DNA of 39,854 bases from RUG754 sp964345365 (GTDB lineage Bacteria; Bacillota; Clostridia; Peptostreptococcales; Anaerovoracaceae). Positions 9,201-17,052 of this stretch are shown here, one piece after another. The notes beneath the pieces are model-generated. The model was not told the origin of the DNA and made no database searches. It saw nothing but the letters and a program-made list of their open reading frames with translations. The stretch covers positions 1 to 39,854 of the forward strand of contig CAYFQR010000013.1 in the NCBI GenBank assembly GCA_964345365.1, in the 5' to 3' direction. The translations under genes and the position numbers were made by a program. The stretch's first letter is position 1. Each line of letters begins with the position of its first letter.

Positions 9201-9577
9201 TTCATCTCGGAGATGAAGTTATTAAGCATCTCAAGAAATGATGACTTTCCCTCCATGCCGCGAAAAACCTGAAGCATCTCACGCTTTTCACGCATGATTG
9301 AATCCAGAATCATGTGCCTGCCGTATTTATCTATGAATGTTCTCTTTTCTCCGCCGAGCTCCCGAAGTATTCGATGCCCTAAACGGGACAGCGAGACAAT
9401 CTCCGTGTCCATGAGAGCTTTCGCTCCTGTCTCGTAAAAAAGCCGCCGCTCAGCTTCGAGGGTATATTGGTCAGGCACTATAACCAGTGCTCTCGCTCCT
9501 CTGCCTTCTTCGGCAATATGGCTGAATATGAACTTTTCGGTATCTACGGATTCTCTGCCCGTGAATATTCTTAACAT
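6242..9577 (-). CDS. addB: AddB-like helicase/nuclease subunit (PD-(D/E)XK, Fe-S cluster)
   Basis: Double-strand break processing; AddB normally pairs with AddA. The 1111 residues fit the family. The C-terminal nuclease is intact: GKIDRVD, then IIDYKTG (around residue 931) and the QLMLYLCA helix. The four cysteines of the AddB iron-sulfur cluster are present: one in SRCPFSYY (about 768), then C1087-x2-C1090-x5-C1096. The N terminus is odd. Where AddB usually has a Walker A motif of GxxGxGKT type, this protein reads TGRESVDTEKF, so ATP binding at this site is probably lost. No addA gene is adjacent. No ribosome binding site is visible before the ATG. It lies 66 nt after ppaX and is probably the end of the secA-prfB-tex-ppaX-addB block. 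Confidence 0.85.
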   Translation of the reverse strand: MLRIFTGRESVDTEKFIFSHIAEEGRGARALVIVPDQYTLEAERRLFYETGAKALMDTEIVSLSRLGHRILRELGGEKRTFIDKYGRHMILDSIMREKREMLQVFRGMEGKSSFLEMLNNFISEMKQFNAGEAELTEIISKTEEGSYTEKKLSDIRLLYIEYEKRIEGKYTDSEDYIDLFLSKIKDSELIKGNTVWVYGFDSFAPKALSVIGELTAYAGEVNVCLTYSDEEGERDGEIFALTGIVKDNLVRQAETRGISCEIHKIPEKFIEKKPSRAIEHLEKELYAIPAFPFEEEAGEITLVEAANLYSEAEDAASYVLSLVRDEGYRYRDIKVICNDSETLAPIMRRIFREYGIELFSDDERSVESSPIVRYIISMLEAVMSGYLRSCIIGMVKSGMSDLTADEIMDIENYAVKYRVNGSTWKKPFTKGSFEYEPEEIERLNDIRERITAPLERFKTLLDAKKMSEFIEALYDFLQNEGHIPEKIEALAKSQLEAGREDLAEETDQIWKAVVRIIDQIYEITSGKDFDAKAFLSYFKKGISEIKIGVLPPTSDSLIMGNMQRTRPGNVKALVAVGANEGVIPKGISPAGFFGEEEKNMFKEQGVELCKLDSVMLSEEKLGIYRILTSPKEKLYVSFSSGDAEGKSAKPSPVFMKLKEIFPKVKARRDIVSGNDYSMLLNGETAGLRHITESLRKTSEGESMPDEMLKGLSWLKREKSEALAAIYSGIANQNEAEPLGNIQAAKLYPRTETAELRLSPSGIEKYSRCPFSYYIGYGLKPDERRIFEVSSREIGDIYHSSIMEITSRLTPKEGALTAHSSMWMTITDDELRDMIAEIIEKESANYRDGLFKSGSEENYRAERIKSACFNAAKALIDQVRAGSILSSCFEEAFGRGRIIPAIEIMTDSGKAYIEGKIDRVDFLKDDRVKIIDYKTGNETFSIKEAREGYRLQLMLYLCAAKGEKGKPAGVFYFRIYEPVIEVSEAKVDKEMLREALKKEFKLNGIIVDEPEVIRAVAGEFEKTSDILNIRMTEDGVKSSGRTEETVISEEAFNELENAVLEKVREAAISLANGEIDIHPMKTKTRSACTYCSYKGICRFDTVFEGNSYNIIR

Positions 9578-9643
9578 AATTATATTATTTTACAGCTGTA
9601 TTCAGCAACGGCAACCCCTCGTTCGTTCTCTCAACTATATCGA

Positions 9644-10294
9644 CTACTTTATGTTTATAATAAGCTCTACCAGTGCTTCCGGTGTATCAACCTCGTAGGT
9701 TTCTTCGGCGTCGTCGATTATAGGGTCTACTCCTACTGTCGCTCTCCAGCCGACAAGCACCGAGCGCACTCCCGCATTGTTAGCGCACTTGATGTCAAAA
9801 GGCCCGTCGCCTATCATTATCGCTTCCCCCGCGTTTACGCCCATCTTTTCAAGGGCTAACAGAATCGGCTCAGGTTCGGGTTTGTGTTTATCCGTATCGT
9901 CGCAGCTGACAATCCCGTCGAAGCAGTCTCTTAATCCGAAAATATCGAGGTATCTCAATGTGGACTCGCCGCTCCTTGATGTAACTATGCACTGCTTAAG
10001 TCCGAGTTCATTAAACTTCTTGATAGCATCTGCTATTCCCGGCACCGTCTTGATAAAGTCCTCTGATATGCCTTTTTGATAGGATCTATATATTGCGGAA
10101 GATTCTTCCGGGTCAACGTTCGGAAATTCTCTCGCAAGTGTGATAAGAAGCGGCTCCCCAAAACAACGGATTATAACTTCCTCGGGTTTTTCATAACCCA
10201 AATAATGCCTGTATGTATGCTGCCATGACTCAATAATGAGCTGATTCGTGTCTACGAGGGTTCCGTCAAAATCCCAAAGTATTGTATTTATCAT
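9644..10294 (-). CDS. ppaX: HAD-superfamily phosphatase, PpaX-like
   Basis: A Rossmann-type HAD hydrolase of subfamily IA. Motif I is LWDFDGTLVD (nucleophile D9, acid/base D11), motif II is the threonine/serine of IVTSRSG, motif III the lysine in DKHKPEPEP, and motif IV MIGDGPFD. Length (216) and the first 20 residues resemble PpaX, the pyrophosphatase linked to Hpr kinase/phosphatase turnover, but hprK is not nearby, so a phosphoglycolate-phosphatase-like role is equally possible. Its ATG overlaps the tex stop as ATGA, indicating translational coupling. Confidence 0.8.
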   Translation of the reverse strand: MINTILWDFDGTLVDTNQLIIESWQHTYRHYLGYEKPEEVIIRCFGEPLLITLAREFPNVDPEESSAIYRSYQKGISEDFIKTVPGIADAIKKFNELGLKQCIVTSRSGESTLRYLDIFGLRDCFDGIVSCDDTDKHKPEPEPILLALEKMGVNAGEAIMIGDGPFDIKCANNAGVRSVLVGWRATVGVDPIIDDAEETYEVDTPEALVELIINIK

Positions 10295-12477
10295 TTCTGT
10301 TTGATTCCTTTCATGGTAAGGCCGACCTTGCCTTTTTCGTAGTCTATGGAAATAATCCTGGTCTTAACGGTGTCGCCTACCGATACTACGTCCATAGGGT
10401 GTTTCACATATTTATCGCTTAATTGCGATATATGCACAAGTCCGTCATTCTTTACACCTATATCAACGAAGGCTCCGAAGTCTACAACATTTCTGACCGT
10501 GCCTGTCAGTTCCATGTCTATCTTGAGGTCTTCAAATTTTTTCACGTCGTTTCTGAATACGACAGGCGGCGCATCTTCTCTCGGGTCTCTGGCGGGTTTT
10601 TTCATTTCTTCTATGATGTCGGAAAGCGTAAACTCTCCAACGCCAAGCTCCTCGGCGAGGCTCTTTAATGCGACGTTGTACGGCTTTCCCATATAGAGAA
10701 GTTTAATTCCTGACTCAATATTCTCTGCTCCGCCCGACGCTATCGCCGATATGTCCATGCCGAGTTTTGACATCAGTTTTACGGCGGCATCATATGACTC
10801 CGGGTGTACCGATGTGGAGTCGAGAGGATTTTTTGCTCCTGATATTCGCATGAAGCCTGCACACTGCTCGAAGGCTTTCGGGCCCAATTTAGGAACCTTA
10901 AGGAGCTGCTTCCTGTCCGTGAAAGCACCGTTTTCTTCCCTGTAAGTAACTATATTTTTTGCGATTGCCGAATTAACACCCGAAATATAGGATAAAAGCG
11001 ACGGTGAAGCCGTGTTCAAATCCACACCGACTCTGTTCACGCAGTTTTCAACTACACCCGTGAGCGCCGTTTCCAAGAGCTTTTGGTTGATGTCGTGCTG
11101 ATACTGCCCTACACCGATTGATTTAGGGTCTATCTTGACAAGCTCGGCAAGCGGGTCTTGGAGCCTCCTGCCGAGAGACATCGCGCCTCTCGTGGTAACG
11201 TCAAGGTCGGGATATTCCTCGGAAGCCAATTTCGATGCCGAATATACCGATGCTCCCGCTTCGTTTACTATAGTATATTGTATTGCGAGCCCGTTCTTCT
11301 TTATGAAGTTGGCGACAACCTCTTCAGTTTCTCTGGAAGCCGTGCCGTTACCGATAACAATTATATCGGTCTTGAATTTGTCCGTTAGTTTCTTGAGAAC
11401 GGCTTCCGTGCCGGCAATATCATTCTTTGGCTCTGTAGGATATACTGTCGTATACGCCTTGAGCTTACCGGTTTCGTCTATAACCGCGACCTTACAGCCT
11501 GTGCGGTAACCCGGGTCTATTGCGATGATGCGCTTATTTTTGACAGGCGGCGCCATGAGAAGATTTTCGGTATTCTTTGCGAATATCTTGACAGCTTCCG
11601 CTTCGGCTCTCTCCGTCAGCATATTTCTCATTTCTCTCTCGATTGACGGAGCCATGAGCCTCTTGTATGCGTCCTCGATTGTAGCCGTGAGCAGAGCCGT
11701 ATAAATGGACTTATGATTTCTCATCACGGCGGCATCTATGATTTCTGTCATCTTTTCGAGTTCGATGCCGACCTTGACCTTGAGTTTCTTTTCTTTCTCG
11801 CCGCGATTTATCGCAAGAACTCTATGGTTAGGTATTTTGTCTATACCTTCGCAGAATTCGTAGTACATCTCATAAACGGTCTTTTCTTCCGGGTCTACGG
11901 CTTCCGATATTATGGTTCCCGACGAGATTGTCTTTTCTCTGATTTCTTTCGTAATCTCGGCATCGTCCGATATCATCTCGGCTATGATGTCACATGCTCC
12001 CTGAAGAGCTTCTTCCGCCGTATTGACATCTTTTTCGGGATTTACGAATTCTGTCGCAAAGTCTTCAGGATTTCCTTCCATATCGCTCTGCGCATATATC
12101 CTGACAGCCAAAGGCTCCAAGCCTCTTTCCTTTGCTTTGGAGGCTCTGGTTGATTTCTTTTGCTTATACGGTTTGTAGAGGTCTTCCACTCTTTGGAGAA
12201 CTTCAGCTTTTAGGATTTCCTCTCTAAGCTCTTCCGTGAGCTTTTCCTGCTCGTCGATAAGACGTATAACCTCTTCCTTTCTGGCTTCGAGGTTTCTTAA
12301 GTATTCAAGTCTTTCACTTAAATCCCTCAGCGTTACGTCCGAGAGCCCGCCGGTCACTTCTTTTCTGTACCTTGCGATGAAAGGTATCGTGTTACCCTCA
12401 TCAATCAATGCTACGGTCTGCTCTATTTGGCTGCTTCTGATTCGAAATTCGCTTGCAAGTTTTTCTGTAATATTCAT
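10291..12477 (-). CDS. tex: Tex-family RNA-binding protein
   Basis: A conserved nucleic-acid-binding protein related to the core of Spt6. Domains in order: N-terminal helical HTH-like region (about 1-310, including TIPFIARYRKEVTGGL), a YqgF/RNase H-like domain starting at IIAIDPGYRTGCKVAV, tandem helix-hairpin-helix segments (VNRVGVDLNTASPSLLSY and following), and a C-terminal S1 domain (about 650-725, with GTVRNVVDFGAFVDIG). The length of 728 is usual. It begins 8 nt after prfB ends, so its ribosome binding site (AGAGGAA) lies in the last codons of prfB. Its stop overlaps ppaX. Confidence 0.95.
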   Translation of the reverse strand: MNITEKLASEFRIRSSQIEQTVALIDEGNTIPFIARYRKEVTGGLSDVTLRDLSERLEYLRNLEARKEEVIRLIDEQEKLTEELREEILKAEVLQRVEDLYKPYKQKKSTRASKAKERGLEPLAVRIYAQSDMEGNPEDFATEFVNPEKDVNTAEEALQGACDIIAEMISDDAEITKEIREKTISSGTIISEAVDPEEKTVYEMYYEFCEGIDKIPNHRVLAINRGEKEKKLKVKVGIELEKMTEIIDAAVMRNHKSIYTALLTATIEDAYKRLMAPSIEREMRNMLTERAEAEAVKIFAKNTENLLMAPPVKNKRIIAIDPGYRTGCKVAVIDETGKLKAYTTVYPTEPKNDIAGTEAVLKKLTDKFKTDIIVIGNGTASRETEEVVANFIKKNGLAIQYTIVNEAGASVYSASKLASEEYPDLDVTTRGAMSLGRRLQDPLAELVKIDPKSIGVGQYQHDINQKLLETALTGVVENCVNRVGVDLNTASPSLLSYISGVNSAIAKNIVTYREENGAFTDRKQLLKVPKLGPKAFEQCAGFMRISGAKNPLDSTSVHPESYDAAVKLMSKLGMDISAIASGGAENIESGIKLLYMGKPYNVALKSLAEELGVGEFTLSDIIEEMKKPARDPREDAPPVVFRNDVKKFEDLKIDMELTGTVRNVVDFGAFVDIGVKNDGLVHISQLSDKYVKHPMDVVSVGDTVKTRIISIDYEKGKVGLTMKGIKQK

Positions 12478-12484
12478 AGTGAAA

Positions 12485-13589
12485 TTATTCCTCTTTCATC
12501 TGGAGTTTGGCGTTCATGAAGCCGTCGAGTTCGCCGTCCATTACGGCATTGACGTTTGAAATCTCAAAGTTCGTCCTGTGGTCTTTAACCATGGTATACG
12601 GTTGGAACACGTATGAGCGAATCTGATTGCCCCAGGTACCCATGCCGAGATCGCCTTTTATCTCTTTTATGTCTTCTTTGTGCTGTTCCTCGGCAAGCTC
12701 GATAAGCCTCGCTTTAAGAACTCTCATCGCAGTTTCTCTGTTCTGTATCTGGCTTCGCTCGTTCTGGCAGGTTACGACTATCCCCGTCGGAATATGTGTT
12801 ATCCTTATCGCCGAGTCGGTCTTGTTTACATGCTGACCGCCGGCTCCCGAAGAGCGATAGGTGTCCACTCTGATATCTTCAGAGCTTATCTCTACTTCTA
12901 TATTATCATCTATCTCCGGCGTAACCTCGACGAGTGCGAATGAAGTCTGCCTCTTGTTCTGAGCGTTAAAAGGAGACAGCCTGACAAGCCTGTGCGTACC
13001 CTTTTCATTTTTCAGATAGCCGTAGGCGTTTTCGCCCTCCGCTATAAGCGTAGCTGACTTGATGCCCGCTTCCGTATCGTCCTGCAGGTCAAGCATCTTA
13101 ACCTTATAGCCTTTTTTTTCGCACCATCTCGTGTACATTCTGAGCAGCATCCCTGCCCAGTCCATAGCTTCCACACCGCCCGCTCCCGCGTGAATTGAAA
13201 GTATGGCATTCTTTGAATCATACTTTCCCGTCAGAAGAGTTTTTATTCTCAGCTCCTCTAATTCGTTTTTTAGAATCTCAAAATCGCCGATAATCGCATC
13301 CGCCAATTCCTCATCCTCTTCGGATTCGGCAAGTTCAACCATTTCGACGATATCACTAAGACCCGTGTTAAGCTTCTCCCAGCCTTCTATGGATTGCTCC
13401 ATGCTGCTTTTTTCTTTCATGACCTTTTGGGCATATTCCAAATTATCCCAAAAGTCAGGTTGCTCGATTTCTCTGTTAGCTCTCTCTACCTCGCTTTTAA
13501 GTTTATCGACGTCAAAGAGAGTAACGAACTTCCGCTAAAACCGGCTTTATTGCCGGTATTTCCTGCTTTATCTGTTCAAGTTTAAGCAT
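12485..13589 (-). CDS. prfB: Peptide chain release factor 2 with programmed +1 frameshift
   Basis: Recognises UGA and UAA stop codons and triggers peptide release. The gene is in two frames: 25 codons from the ATG at 13589 end at an in-frame TGA (13512-13514) within CTTTGAC. Reading on in the +1 frame from GAC gives DVDKLKSEVERANREIEQPD and then the body of RF2, 367 residues in all. The body contains the stop-codon-recognition SPF motif in RLSPFNAQNKRQTSF and the catalytic GGQ in SSGAGGQHVNK. The ATG at 13589 is set by AAAGGGGAAAG upstream. The gene follows secA by 59 nt, the usual Firmicute order, and is coupled to tex. Confidence 0.95.
13511..13517 (-). promoter_or_regulatory. RF2 autoregulatory +1 frameshift site
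   Basis: The conserved CTT TGA C heptamer lies at codons 25-26 of prfB. When RF2 is scarce, ribosomes pause at TGA and slip +1. The usual Shine-Dalgarno-like AGGGGG three nt before CTT is missing here; the codons are CGT TAC TCT. The nearest purine-rich stretch, GCGGAAG, is about 9 nt upstream of CTT. Confidence 0.85.
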
Positions 13590-13603
13590 CAGTCTTTCCC
13601 CTT

Positions 13604-13648
13604 TCATGCCTATGGCATATAATCTGTTATATATACTGTTGCAAAAAA
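13604..13648 (-). promoter_or_regulatory. Possible prfB promoter and dyad
   Basis: The secA-prfB gap holds TTGCAA, a 17-nt spacer and TATATG on the minus strand, followed by a small perfect dyad, ATGCC-3 nt-GGCAT. The -10 match is weak. It may add a prfB-proximal start to readthrough from secA. Confidence 0.3.
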
Positions 13649-16264
13649 TCAGTTTCTGCCGCAGCAGTTCTTGTATTTTTTGCCTGAGCCGCACGGGCAC
13701 ATATCGTTTCTGCCGACCTTTGGCGTTTCACGTCTAAATGTCTCCTGTTTTCCGCCGTCTTCAGCCTTTGGCGCCGCCTTCGGCATTGAACCTCTGCCCG
13801 TCGAGTCTGCTCCATCAAGTGAAGCATCGTCCCTGTATTCTTCTTTTCTCGCCTCTCCTTTTTTAACTACACGCCTACGCTCCGTGTTGGTATTCACTGT
13901 GACGTTATAGCAGAATCTTACCGTTTCTTCCTGAATATCAGATATCATCTCCTCGAACATGTCGAAGCCCTCGTTGGCATATGCGACAGCCGGGTCTATC
14001 TGGCCGAGCGCCCTGAGTCCGACTCCCTGTTTAAGATCGTCCATCGCGTCTATATGATCCATCCAGCGATTGTCAACAACCCTGAGCATAATCATCTTTT
14101 CGACCTCGCGCATCACTTCCTCGCCGATTTCGGCTTCTTTATCCGCATAGACATTTTTCATAAGCTCGAGAACCGCTTCCTCGAGGTCGTCTTCAGTCCA
14201 ACTGTGCATCTTGTTTTCATCGAACTTGATTTCAGGCAGTTTGTTTACTATTCTCGCAAGATTCGTGTTCAGAAGGTCGAAATGCCATTCTTCCGGGTAT
14301 TTTGCTCCGACGGTTGCCTGGCTTACAATGTTTGAAACCAGGTTTTCCATCATGCCCATTACATAGCCTTTAACCTCTTCACCGAAGAGGACCTTACGTC
14401 TTTCGTCGTATATGACTTCACGCTGTTTATTCATAACATTATCATACTGGAGAACGTATTTACGAACTTCATAGTTTCTGGACTCGACTTTTTTCTGAGC
14501 GTTCTCGATGGTCTTGGAAAGCATCCCCGCACCGATAGCCTCATCGGACATGCCGAATTTATCCATTACGCCCTGCATACGCGAGCCGCCGAACAATCTC
14601 ATCAAATCATCCTCGAGCGAGATAAAGAACTGTGTCATTCCCGGGTCTCCCTGACGACCGGCACGACCCCTGAGCTGATTATCTATACGTCTCGACTCGT
14701 GTCTCTCGGTACCTATTATGCATAATCCGCCGAGCTCTACGACAAGGTTATGTTCTTCTTCCGTGCAATCCTTTCCGCCTAAGATTATGTCCGTACCACG
14801 ACCGGCCATGTTCGTGGCGATGGTTACGGCGCCGAATCTTCCGGCTTCCGCTACAATCTGAGCTTCTTTTTCGTGATGCTTGGCGTTCAAAACATTGTGT
14901 TTGATTCCTCTTCTGTCTAAAAGGTGTGAAAGAAATTCCGAAATCTCTATCGAAATGGTACCTACCAGAATAGGTTGACCGGTTTCATGAACTTCGGCTA
15001 TTCGCTCGATGATGGCCTTGTATTTCGCTTTCTGAGTCGAGAATATCGCATCGTCAAGGTCATCTCTTATTACCGGTCTGTTAGTCGGTATCTCAAGTAC
15101 GTCCATTCCGTAGATGTCCCTGAATTCTTCTTCCTCGGTCTTTGCGGTACCCGTCATACCTGCTAATTTGTTATACATCCTGAAATAGTTCTGGAGTGTA
15201 ATTGTGGCAAGGGTCTTAGATTCCGCACGCACGAGTACGCCCTCTTTAGCTTCGATAGCCTGATGGAGTCCGTTCGAATATCTTCTCCCGTACATTAGAC
15301 GACCCGTAAACTCATCCACTATGATAATCTCTCCGTCTTTTGCAATATAGTCTATATCCCTCTTCATCATGGAGTGAGCCTTGAGAGCATTGAGCACATG
15401 GTGGTTGATTTCCATGTTTTCAGGGTCGCCGAAGTTGTCTATCATGAAATACTTTTCGGCTTTTACCACGCCCTCATCGGTAAGAGATACCTTTTTATCC
15501 TTTTCGTCGGTCGTATAATCTTCTTCGATTTTGAGCGTCCTTACAAACCTGTCAGCTGTCTGATAGAGGTCTGTCGATTCATCGCCGCGACCGGAAATGA
15601 TGAGCGGCGTTCTCGCTTCGTCTATGAGTATTGAGTCGACCTCGTCGACGATGGCATAGTTAAGCTCTCTCTGCGTGAGCTCTTCCTTATATGTAGCCAT
15701 ATTGTCTCTGAGGTAGTCGAAACCGAACTCATTGTTCGTGCCGTAGGTTATATCCGCAAGGTAGCTGTCTTTTCTCTGCTGATCGCTTATACCGTGAATT
15801 ACGCATCCTACGGTAAGCCCCAGGAAAGAATAGACCTGCCCCATCCACTCCGAGTCACGCTTAGCCAAATAATCGTTTACCGTAACCACGTGCACACCCC
15901 TGCCCTCAAGGGCATTGAGATAGGTCGGAAGTGTGGCTACGAGAGTTTTTCCTTCTCCCGTTTTCATTTCGGAAATCCTGCCTTGGTGAAGACAGATTCC
16001 GCCTATTACCTGCACCCTGAAATGCTTCATGTCGAGAGTACGCCATGCGGCTTCTCTACAAACCGCAAACGCTTCAGGAAGTATATCGTCCAAGGTTTCT
16101 CCGTTTGCGAGCCTGCCCCGAAAAAACGGTGTTTTGGCCTTTAATTCTTCATCCGACAAAGCTGCCATCTCACCTTCAAGCGCCATTACCTTGTCGGCAA
16201 TTTTTTCAAGCTTCCTAATCTCTTTAGTGTTAATGTCCCCAAATACCTTTTCTAAAAAACCCAT
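13649..16264 (-). CDS. secA: Preprotein translocase ATPase SecA
   Basis: Drives post-translational export through SecYEG at the membrane. The 871-residue protein has nucleotide-binding domain 1 with Walker A EMKTGEGKTLVA (about 99-110) and DEVDSILIDEART, the preprotein-crosslinking domain inserted after it, nucleotide-binding domain 2 with NMAGRGTDI and RGRAGRQGDPG, the helical scaffold, and a C-terminal SEC-C zinc motif with C856, C858, C867 and C868. A Lys/Arg/Glu-rich variable linker separates scaffold and zinc motif. The start ATG is preceded by AAAAAAGGA. It is the first gene of a block running through prfB and tex to addB. Confidence 0.97.
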   Translation of the reverse strand: MGFLEKVFGDINTKEIRKLEKIADKVMALEGEMAALSDEELKAKTPFFRGRLANGETLDDILPEAFAVCREAAWRTLDMKHFRVQVIGGICLHQGRISEMKTGEGKTLVATLPTYLNALEGRGVHVVTVNDYLAKRDSEWMGQVYSFLGLTVGCVIHGISDQQRKDSYLADITYGTNNEFGFDYLRDNMATYKEELTQRELNYAIVDEVDSILIDEARTPLIISGRGDESTDLYQTADRFVRTLKIEEDYTTDEKDKKVSLTDEGVVKAEKYFMIDNFGDPENMEINHHVLNALKAHSMMKRDIDYIAKDGEIIIVDEFTGRLMYGRRYSNGLHQAIEAKEGVLVRAESKTLATITLQNYFRMYNKLAGMTGTAKTEEEEFRDIYGMDVLEIPTNRPVIRDDLDDAIFSTQKAKYKAIIERIAEVHETGQPILVGTISIEISEFLSHLLDRRGIKHNVLNAKHHEKEAQIVAEAGRFGAVTIATNMAGRGTDIILGGKDCTEEEHNLVVELGGLCIIGTERHESRRIDNQLRGRAGRQGDPGMTQFFISLEDDLMRLFGGSRMQGVMDKFGMSDEAIGAGMLSKTIENAQKKVESRNYEVRKYVLQYDNVMNKQREVIYDERRKVLFGEEVKGYVMGMMENLVSNIVSQATVGAKYPEEWHFDLLNTNLARIVNKLPEIKFDENKMHSWTEDDLEEAVLELMKNVYADKEAEIGEEVMREVEKMIMLRVVDNRWMDHIDAMDDLKQGVGLRALGQIDPAVAYANEGFDMFEEMISDIQEETVRFCYNVTVNTNTERRRVVKKGEARKEEYRDDASLDGADSTGRGSMPKAAPKAEDGGKQETFRRETPKVGRNDMCPCGSGKKYKNCCGRN

Positions 16265-16375
16265 GTATTAAATCCTTTTTTACCTTTCTTTATTAAGATT
16301 CTTGGCAAACCGCCTCGCTGCGAAAGCATGCATGCCGAAAAACATCATATTAATTCACATAGTTTATACACAGTT

Positions 16376-16384
16376 ATTATATCA
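16376..16384 (-). promoter_or_regulatory. Extended -10 promoter for secA
   Basis: Minus-strand TGATATAAT (extended -10) with a weak -35 (TTACTT, 18-nt spacing). It gives secA a leader of about 100 nt. The divergent birA promoter has the same TGATATAAT about 50 nt away. Confidence 0.5.
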
Positions 16385-16432
16385 CATCACACTCAAAAAA
16401 AGTAATATCCTCTGTATTTTCGAACGATTTTT

Positions 16433-16441
16433 TGATATAAT
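16433..16441 (+). promoter_or_regulatory. Extended -10 promoter for birA (possibly leaderless)
   Basis: Plus-strand TGATATAAT ends only 6 nt before the birA ATG at 16448. With the usual 6-8 nt from -10 to the start of transcription, the mRNA would begin at or next to the start codon. No ribosome binding site precedes that ATG. Confidence 0.5.
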
Positions 16442-16447
16442 GCCCCT

Positions 16448-17032
16448 ATGAATATATTATATAAATGTGACGTTATAATGTTGGATTGTGTGGATTCAAC
16501 AAACAATTACATAAAAAAACTGCCGCTCGGCGATATTCCTTCTGTCGCAATTGCCCGGCAGCAGACAGGAGGTCGCGGCACTCACGGCAAAAGTTTCTTT
16601 TCTCCGCCTGATTCCGGTCTTTATATGACTGTCGGTTTCAAGCCGACTTTTAATTTGGAACACTCACTTACGGTAACGAGGATGACGGCTGTCGCTCTCA
16701 GGCGTACACTGTCTCGTTTCAGCGTCATTCCGCCTATGATAAAGCCTATAAACGACATATACATCGACGGCAAAAAAGTCGCCGGAATATTGACGGAAGC
16801 GGAAACCTGCGGGGTCGGCAAAATATCCGCCATTTATGTGGGTATCGGCGTGAATTGTTTCAAATCTTCTCTCCCTGATGAGCTGACAGATATAGCAGGA
16901 TATATCGAAAAGCCTGTTCGTCCTTTTACCGTTCAAGAGCTTGCCGAGGACATATTAAATGAGTTTTTTGCTCTATTATATGATTTTGATATTCAAAAAA
17001 TAATCAGAGAGTATGAGTCTCATACTCTCTGA
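16448..17032 (+). CDS. birA: Biotin--[acetyl-CoA-carboxylase] ligase, catalytic domain only
   Basis: Attaches biotin to carboxylase/decarboxylase biotinyl domains. The LplA-like catalytic core is recognisable: LDCVDSTNNY near the N terminus, the biotinyl-AMP loop GGRGTHGKSFFSP (GRGTHGK at 42-48), then INDIYIDGKKVAGIL (101-115) and GIGVNC. The family's KWPND block reads KPIND here. There is no N-terminal DNA-binding domain, so this is not a BirA-type repressor. At 194 residues it also lacks the usual C-terminal SH3-like domain of about 45 residues. Its last codons lie inside the terminator hairpin shared with gap. It is the only plus-strand gene in the window. The family is clear; full activity is less sure. 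Confidence 0.8.
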   Translation: MNILYKCDVIMLDCVDSTNNYIKKLPLGDIPSVAIARQQTGGRGTHGKSFFSPPDSGLYMTVGFKPTFNLEHSLTVTRMTAVALRRTLSRFSVIPPMIKPINDIYIDGKKVAGILTEAETCGVGKISAIYVGIGVNCFKSSLPDELTDIAGYIEKPVRPFTVQELAEDILNEFFALLYDFDIQKIIREYESHTL

Positions 17033-17040
17033 ATTACGTT
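16993..17040. terminator. Bidirectional terminator between convergent birA and gap
   Basis: A perfect 11-bp stem, AGAGAGTATGA (17006-17016) and TCATACTCTCT (17020-17030), with a 3-nt loop. On the minus strand it is followed by GATTATTTTTTG, a good terminator for gap. On the plus strand a weaker T-rich stretch follows. The stem encodes the last residues of birA and its stop begins at the stem base. Confidence 0.8.
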
Positions 17041-17052
17041 CTATATTTTTGC

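Noticed and set aside
9579..9610. TTGCTG-18-TATAAT promoter before addB
   Set aside because: The -10 ends one base before the addB ATG, so it could not transcribe the start codon; it is more likely chance AT-rich sequence.
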